Assembly: GCA_018398765.1 (NCBI GenBank)
Contig: JAHBMJ010003258.1
Location: 1-12,003 of the forward strand
Direction of reading: 5' to 3'
DNA length: 12,003 nucleotides
Source of the DNA: Chromera velia
Taxonomy: Eukaryota > Sar > Chromeraceae
Part shown: piece by piece, positions 6,851 to 12,003 of the stretch
Numbering within the stretch: position 1 is the stretch's first letter
Layout: each line of letters begins with the position of its first letter
Position numbers and translations under genes: made by a program
Notes under the pieces: generated by a model
Databases searched by the model: none
Told to the model about the DNA's origin: nothing
What the model saw: the letters and a program-made list of their open reading frames with translations, nothing else

Positions 6851-8384
6851 ATTTCGCATTGCCTTCATATCTGCGATGGCTGTGCTAATGCCGCGCAGCA
6901 GAATCGTCGATCGCTGTGCTGGCCTGTCCCTTGACCCGGGACAAGACTGGTCATCAACGCGTCACTCGACCTTGTGGAAGAGGGGCATCCATTTACCTGG
7001 AGACCTTGAAGTAAAGAGTGTACCCAATCCTTTTGACCTGTCGGCGAAAGGGGAAGGGCCCTCGCAGAAGGTTGAAACAATCGAGGAAGAGATCGCAAGG
7101 TTGCACGAGTCGCCGCAAGTTGGCGAAGTGAACAACCTGATCGATTCCCTCGATGTACAAAGGACTCAGCTTGAGAGTTTAGCCAAGGACACCGTCGTGG
7201 TCAACTTCACCTCTCAGGCAGACACGATGGACTTCTATTCGCATCACGTGCGCCCCATCCTTGAAACTTTCATGGTCCCGGAAAGCGAAGAATTGGACTT
7301 TCGAAACAACTTTCGTGCCATGGAGCGACTTCGGTCTGCTTTCCTGATGGTAGTCAACGTTGCCGATGACGTGTCGATGGGAGTCGAAGAGCTGGAGAGT
7401 CTCCGAAGGGAGTGGCCGCACGATCGCGAGACAGACCTCCAATTCGATCATCTCAGAAGACTCCACGCAACGGTTTTAAAATACCTCCTGCGGGCCATTC
7501 GAAGACCAGAACACCTGACCAAGGGAGTGATGGTAGCTCCTGTCGTTCCAGATCCTGAAGATGACTACAGCCTCTTCGAAGAGTGCCTATCACAACCGCT
7601 GGGTGCCCCCCTAGTTCGAAATCCCCGAATGCGCACGTTGCTGGAAGGCCTAGTCAAACAGGCCTATAAGGCAATTGCAGCCGTATCTGTGCTGACTTCC
7701 CACGGTTATCACGCACGCTACGACGAGTTGCGGGGAAATTGCCTCAACGACCTGGACTGTGATGCACCCTTCCATGTTGCAAAATACGAAACCATGCTGT
7801 GTAAGTGGGCAATTGAAGACCTGGAGCGTGTAAAGGAAGACGCAGTGAGAGAGATGGAGGATTTGGAAAATGTGGGAGACCCACTCTCGCCTGGGGGGAG
7901 GAAACCCTCAAATGCGGACGAACAATCCCATCGAATTCTGCAGGCAGCAGAACTTTGGAGAAACGCCCGTGCTCTGTTCATGTACGCCCACTCTGGGGGC
8001 AGCAGAGCTTCGGGGCTTGCAGAGAGTCTGCACTCCTCTCCAGCACGTCTGGCCTCAGAGGCTGTGCGGACTCTTGGAAAGTTGAGAGAGCGGGTTCAAG
8101 GGAATGCTTCTCTTTCTAGACGACTTTGGCGTCTTCAAGAAACAACAGAGAATGAAAAGAGGTTAGTTCCTTGGCTGAAATCCAGACACCTTCTAGAGTC
8201 TGAAGAGGTCCCAACAAGCGTAATGGAAAACACAGAAGAAACGGTGAAGCATCCTTTTCGACGGAAAAGAGAGAACGAAGCAGAGCCCCCTCCCCAGGAG
8301 GAAAAGAATCAACCTTTTGATCCTCTGGCGCCCACGGGAATGCAGGATATGCCCCTACCCCCCTCTGAGCTCTTCACTTGGTAA
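6840..8384 (+). CDS. unrecognised 514-residue protein (orphan gene, main exon)
   Basis: This is the only long, clearly coding frame in the window; it ends at TAA 8382-8384. I do not recognise the family. A hydrophobic stretch (IAFISAMAVLM, residues 7-17) is followed by a basic segment. Residues about 75-120 are charged and heptad-like (VETIEEEIARL, LDVQRTQLESLAKD). Residues 125-345 appear largely helical with many Leu, Glu and Arg. Cysteines are at 26, 249, 301, 307 and 321. The tail from about 455 is charged and proline-rich, with a basic PFRRKR cluster. NPF (63-65) near the start and PFDPL (492-496) near the end resemble endocytic-adaptor peptides, which are short enough to arise by chance. 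NFT (122) and NAS (422) would be N-glycosylation sites if the protein is secreted. The frame is open upstream to 6768, so ATG 6840 may not be the true start; in the two-exon model the protein has 520 residues. By eye it is richer in G and C than the downstream DNA. Confidence 0.8.
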   Translation: MLLRFRIAFISAMAVLMPRSRIVDRCAGLSLDPGQDWSSTRHSTLWKRGIHLPGDLEVKSVPNPFDLSAKGEGPSQKVETIEEEIARLHESPQVGEVNNLIDSLDVQRTQLESLAKDTVVVNFTSQADTMDFYSHHVRPILETFMVPESEELDFRNNFRAMERLRSAFLMVVNVADDVSMGVEELESLRREWPHDRETDLQFDHLRRLHATVLKYLLRAIRRPEHLTKGVMVAPVVPDPEDDYSLFEECLSQPLGAPLVRNPRMRTLLEGLVKQAYKAIAAVSVLTSHGYHARYDELRGNCLNDLDCDAPFHVAKYETMLCKWAIEDLERVKEDAVREMEDLENVGDPLSPGGRKPSNADEQSHRILQAAELWRNARALFMYAHSGGSRASGLAESLHSSPARLASEAVRTLGKLRERVQGNASLSRRLWRLQETTENEKRLVPWLKSRHLLESEEVPTSVMENTEETVKHPFRRKRENEAEPPPQEEKNQPFDPLAPTGMQDMPLPPSELFTW

Positions 8385-8401
8385 CTTGCTGGGTAACTTG
8401 C
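8378..8401 (+). repeat. 12-bp tandem duplication across the stop codon
   Basis: TTGGTAACTTGC (8378-8389) is followed directly by TGGGTAACTTGC (8390-8401), with one difference. Because the unit is 12 bases, the stop TAA at 8382 is repeated in frame at 8394, giving a back-up stop. Confidence 0.8.
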
Positions 8402-8790
8402 CCACAGCGGCAAAAATGAATTTTTTTCCAGCAATTTCCAACTATAGTTCCAACTTTAAAAGTAAATTAAAATTTTATACAATGACGAATTTGCAAAAGA
8501 ATCTGCTAAAAAATACTATCAAGTCTCGTGTAGTGACCATGTTTGATTTGATTCAGTTTTTTTTTAGATCTAGTTTTAGATTAGGATAGGAATCATGTTT
8601 CAAGCTATATAATAGCCTATATATTGAAAGTTAGCATCATTTAGCATCCAAAATTTCTTAAAGCTTAATTATAACTAGCATTCTACGGTAATTTCTACCG
8701 ATTATCATCATCATCATCATATGTCATCGCCGTCCGTCCATTTGAAAGTTGGACCATTTCCTAGACCATTTCTGAACTTTCAGCATTACT
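8385..8790. other. AT-rich 3' flank of the gene
   Basis: Composition falls abruptly to AT-rich after the stop codon. ATTAAA at 8466-8471 is a possible weak polyadenylation signal; no AATAAA lies close by. A short (ATC)n tract is at 8703-8720. A TTAGCATC direct repeat occurs near 8632 and 8641. The 90-codon frame at 8317-8589 overlaps the gene's end and then runs through low-complexity sequence; it is not considered a gene. Confidence 0.45.
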
Positions 8791-9180
8791 ACCTAGGGGG
8801 ATAAAATTAATGCATATTGTATCTAAGAAGCATATCTTCAACACAATCATCATAGGCTTATGGCACCCTAGTAAAAGTAATTTAACGTCAGACTAGAAGA
8901 TAACTTCCTATTTATATATAGCTCTGTCGTTTTGCTTTATATGTTAAATCTGTAAAATTGAAAAATGGTAGTCTAGGAGCGCTCTAGGAATTAAAAAAAA
9001 AATTATAGGACTTCAAACTAAATTTTTGACCCAATGTGAGGCCCGTAGGACCCAACTAGTTAGTATAAGTCTTCACTAAGTCCACTTAGTCAGCTTGGTC
9101 CAACGCTGCCCCTTTTATCTGATAAACTCAAATCTTCGTTTTTTTTAAAAAAATTATGCATTAATTTTGTCCCCCTAGGT
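8791..9180. mobile_element. MITE-like element with 26-bp terminal inverted repeats
   Basis: The left end (8791-8816) begins ACCTAGGGGGATAAAATTAA. The right end (9155-9180) is its reverse complement apart from one base. The element is about 390 bp, non-coding and AT-rich inside, the usual form of a miniature inverted-repeat transposable element. If the true ends are the GGGGG/CCCCC positions, the flanking dinucleotide on both sides is TA, as in the Tc1/mariner superfamily. However, the extra matching CC/GG outside the TA and conserved ACACC text in other copies make the exact boundary and superfamily uncertain. Confidence 0.65.
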
Positions 9181-10116
9181 GTGGAGCGCTCAACATTAAT
9201 TCATCAATTAAATCAAAACGTCAAAAAGATATAAATCAATTTCATGTAAAAATACTTTGAATAATTTGTGATGCAATGATACTGTTTGATGTGGGTTAAC
9301 ATTTGAGATTGATTTTATTTTTATCATAGTGTGTCTATGAAATTTCTGTTTTTTGTTTTTCAGTTTTTTTCAAAAAAATCATAGGGGGCCTACACGTATT
9401 GCTGTAAGGCTTTGCTTACAACAACAATACAGTTGAAAAGCATCAACGTTTTTCTTTTATTACTGTAAACTTGTGCGGCTGTTTGTTATCTATTAGAATT
9501 ATTTTGGTTTTAAAAGGTTTTTACAAGTAGAAATCGAAACATCAATATTGGCCAGATGGTCAAGTACCCGAGTCAGTCCATTCTTCTCAGCCTACTGAAC
9601 AGAAACAATGCTCCAATCTGTAATCTAAAAGCAAACATTACGTTCTTTTAGCAGCCTCTCTCAGACCTGTTCTATTGTGAAACAGACTCCAAAAACTTGA
9701 AAAGAGGGAGAGCTTTGTAAATATAGAACGGTCACTTTCAATTCATGTTTCAAAGCACATGCTTTTCTTGGAAAGACCTTTAAGGTAGAAACCTGGTAGA
9801 CTCTGTTATATGCTAATCCCTCAGTCAAGCCAAAACGCTTTCAAGCATCCTACTCTGCTCTTCTGTCTCTTGCTTAGTCTGTCTCTGTAATGAAAGAAGT
9901 GAAGGTAGTGCCAAAATACTTGGCAATACACACAGTGTATTACAGAACAGACAGAAAGTAAGTTAAGAACAGCATTCTTTTCTCACCAGAGGTAGCAGAT
10001 ATAAAGAGCTATAACGTGAAAGAATGACAGTGTCTGATGACAGCTAGGCCTTACAAGAATAGACTAGGAGTGAGAAGTGACTTTGTCAAAAATGAAAATT
10101 GTCGATTTTGCCCTTC
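9181..10116. other. unassigned non-coding stretch between repeat copies
   Basis: No supported coding frame. It contains an imperfect hairpin at 9396-9430: GTATTGCTGTAAG against CTTACAACAACAATAC, with a 3-base bulge and a short loop. A TAGGGGG string near 9382 recalls the MITE end but is not followed by the rest of that end. The remainder is AT-rich and unremarkable. Confidence 0.4.
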
Positions 10117-10197
10117 ACACCTAGGGGGACAAAATTAATGCATATTGTATCTAAGAAGCATATCTTTAACACAATCATCATGGGCTTATGGCACCCT
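10117..10197 (+). repeat. solo left-end fragment of the MITE family
   Basis: This fragment matches 8791-8870 at all but three of about 79 positions, from CCTAGGGGG through GCTTATGGCACCCTA, and then diverges sharply. The preceding CACA also matches the outer flank of the other element's right end (TGTG at 9180-9183), so the family's terminus may extend beyond CCTAGGGGG. No matching right end was found downstream in the window, so this is a truncated copy or a family member with a different interior. Confidence 0.7.
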
Positions 10198-11581
10198 AAA
10201 GTCAAATCTATCCCAAACGGTCTCCAACATCAAAATGGTCTCCAAAAAAAAGTAAAATAAAAAACGTTTTTCTATTGTTAAAAGAAGTTTAAATGACATA
10301 AAAAAGTATGAAAACGCCTTTTAAACTTTTATTTCAATCATCAATTGTTTAATCATTTTATATATGTGACAAAACATGCCGACCCCGACTCTCATACTAA
10401 TTCTGACTTTATTTATTTTTTTTTAGAAAACTTTGTTTTAAAAAACTTGGAAGCACAATAAATGACACAGTGAGATTAGAAAATATTAAAAAGGCCTTAT
10501 AACATTATAAAAAATATAATTAAAACTATATTGAGAGCTAGATTGGGGGTGATGTTATACATATATAATGTATAGTTTAAAATTATACTGTAGTATAAAA
10601 CGTTTATATACTACCATGGGCGACATAAGTTTTGTATACTCATATTTTGACCTCTCTACCGCCAATAAAATATGACAAGAAGTAAACATTTATACAATTA
10701 AATTAGTGAGCTATAACGGTTTCAATCAGATGTTAATTAGGGGTTGTAGCGAGAATGTGTTTAAAATATAAGTGGATTTATTATTTCTGAAGTGACCGAT
10801 CGACCAAGCTTATAAAAAATGAGACAAAAATTTATAATTCAATCTAGCTTTGCCAATTGAGGACGTACGAAGCCAATTACTTTAAAGTAATACTTTATGT
10901 TCTATCTACTTCTATTCTAGCCTGCTTGATCCAGTGTTGTCTTCAAAAACGAATCTTCGCCAACTCTATAAAAAAATATACAATACTTTTGTCGCCCATA
11001 GTGTTGATCGAGCAAACTTTCGACAAGAACATACAAAAGAACAAACAAAAAAATATAATAAAAATATAATTGTCAAGCGGTAAGAATTTAAAAGAAAATA
11101 ATGTATGATTTATTTGATAGAAGTGATCTTTACTTGATTTATTGTAAGTCAAACTTTTGTTGTTCTAGATTTTACTAACATATAGAAACTTAGTTTTTAT
11201 TTTTTTAGATTCAAATCATTATACAGTCAAACAGATCTACTCTTTCTTGTAGGAACAGAGTACATTAAACCTTTTTATAATAGAGCTTTTCTGATATTTT
11301 AGCTCCTCTAGTATAAATGAGTTGCTATAGCAAAAAATGATTTCACACCTTATCGGTATCAAAATGTTCTCTATAATCAAGAAGCTTTCTATACAATCAG
11401 CTAATTTCAAGAAAAACAAAACGTTCATAAAGAAATAAAACAAGCAAGTGCCCTAGGGATTGGGAGTATTAGTATTACTTTTACAGACTTCTCGGACTTA
11501 GTCTTCTCCAGGAGCTGTACAAACTTGAGTATAGATTACAGAGTCTTACCTGTCGTGACACCTTGACACACACTGTGACCA
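10198..11581. other. AT-rich stretch without recognisable genes
   Basis: Long A and T runs dominate. GGTCTCCAA occurs twice, near 10218 and 10238. The short frames at 10857-11069 (+), 10943-11152 (-) and 11237-11443 (-) are rich in Lys, Ile, Asn and Phe, as expected from AT-rich DNA, and overlap each other on opposite strands. No RNA gene or transposon end was recognised. Confidence 0.5.
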
Positions 11582-11618
11582 CCACCTTACCTTAGTTCTG
11601 CCACCTTACCTTAGTTCT
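11582..11618 (+). repeat. 19-bp tandem repeat, two copies
   Basis: CCACCTTACCTTAGTTCT occurs at 11582-11599 and 11601-11618, separated by one G. The copies are identical, so the duplication is probably recent. Confidence 0.85.
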
Positions 11619-11740
11619 ATAATAGACGTCTAGCACTCAATGTCGTAATAAAAACTAGAATAAAAATTCTAATTAATTTCAGTTTGTTTGACGTACTGAA
11701 TGATTCAAAATTATGCTTGATTGATTTTACAATATACATA

Positions 11741-11775
11741 CAAACATACACACATAAAATCACAAAATCACACAA

Positions 11776-11810
<35 letters not shown>

Positions 11811-11913
11811 TACACACGCACACGCACGCACGCACGCACGCGCACTCACGCACGAACGCACGCACGCACGCGGCACGCAAACACTCTCTCTCTCTCTCTC
11901 TCAGGCACATACA

Positions 11914-11993
<80 letters not shown>

Positions 11994-12003
11994 CTGTTCC
12001 ACG
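11741..12003 (+). repeat. compound dinucleotide/tetranucleotide microsatellite
   Basis: The order is CATA/CA text (11741-11815), CGCA-rich alternating sequence (11816-11880), CT repeats (about 11883-11901), CA repeats (11917-11951) and AG repeats (11951-11991). The CA and CGCA parts alternate purine and pyrimidine and could adopt Z-DNA; the AG part is a polypurine run. The minus-strand Cys-Val frame here is a translation of the repeat, not a gene. Confidence 0.95.

Noticed and set aside
7718-7981. Minus-strand frame opposite the gene (also 6865-7098 and 7179-7466)
   Set aside because: Shadows of the well-supported plus-strand coding frame.
10857-11443. Three small AT-rich frames
   Set aside because: Their composition reflects AT-rich DNA, two of them overlap on opposite strands, and none has a recognisable domain.

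Overview
The window looks like nuclear DNA of a eukaryote, most likely an invertebrate animal. It has one substantial protein-coding gene with a probable spliced first exon. The rest is long non-coding sequence full of microsatellites, a minisatellite, palindromes and short non-autonomous transposon-like repeats. I see no operon-like gene packing, ribosome binding sites, rRNA, tRNA or CRISPR array. I cannot name the species from sequence alone.

Layout. 1-1147: non-coding, with a hairpin and two copies (412-495 forward, 641-776 rearranged and inverted) of a dispersed repeat carrying the core CTAACTCCGTAATCAGTACA. 1148-2230: a degenerate minisatellite of about 28 units of 38 bp, whose later part is organised in a higher-order period of about 280 bp. 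2231-3049: unassigned sequence with GCATGCAT clusters. 3050-3942: a 115-bp direct repeat at both ends of a duplicated segment and a long (CTGT)n tract. 3943-5000: a (CAGACA)-type microsatellite split by a 913-bp element (4004-4916) that has inverted ends starting CAGTGCATT and a perfect 8-bp flanking duplication, the signature of a non-autonomous hAT-type transposon. 5001-5684: a CA tract and unassigned sequence. 5685-5900: the third and fullest copy of the CTAACTCC repeat.

The gene. A 514-codon open frame at 6840-8384 (+) is the only convincing coding region. A strong donor at 6304/6305 behind a well-placed ATG at 6276 joins in frame to an acceptor at 6850/6851, giving a two-exon model of 520 residues. 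I do not recognise the protein. It has a short hydrophobic N-terminal stretch, a mostly helical charged body and a proline-rich charged tail.

8385-12003: composition drops sharply to AT-rich, gene-free DNA. It holds a 390-bp MITE-like element (8791-9180), a related end fragment (10117-10197), small duplications and a compound dinucleotide microsatellite (11741-12003). Nothing here forms a multi-gene system. The most informative items are the orphan gene and the transposon-like repeats.
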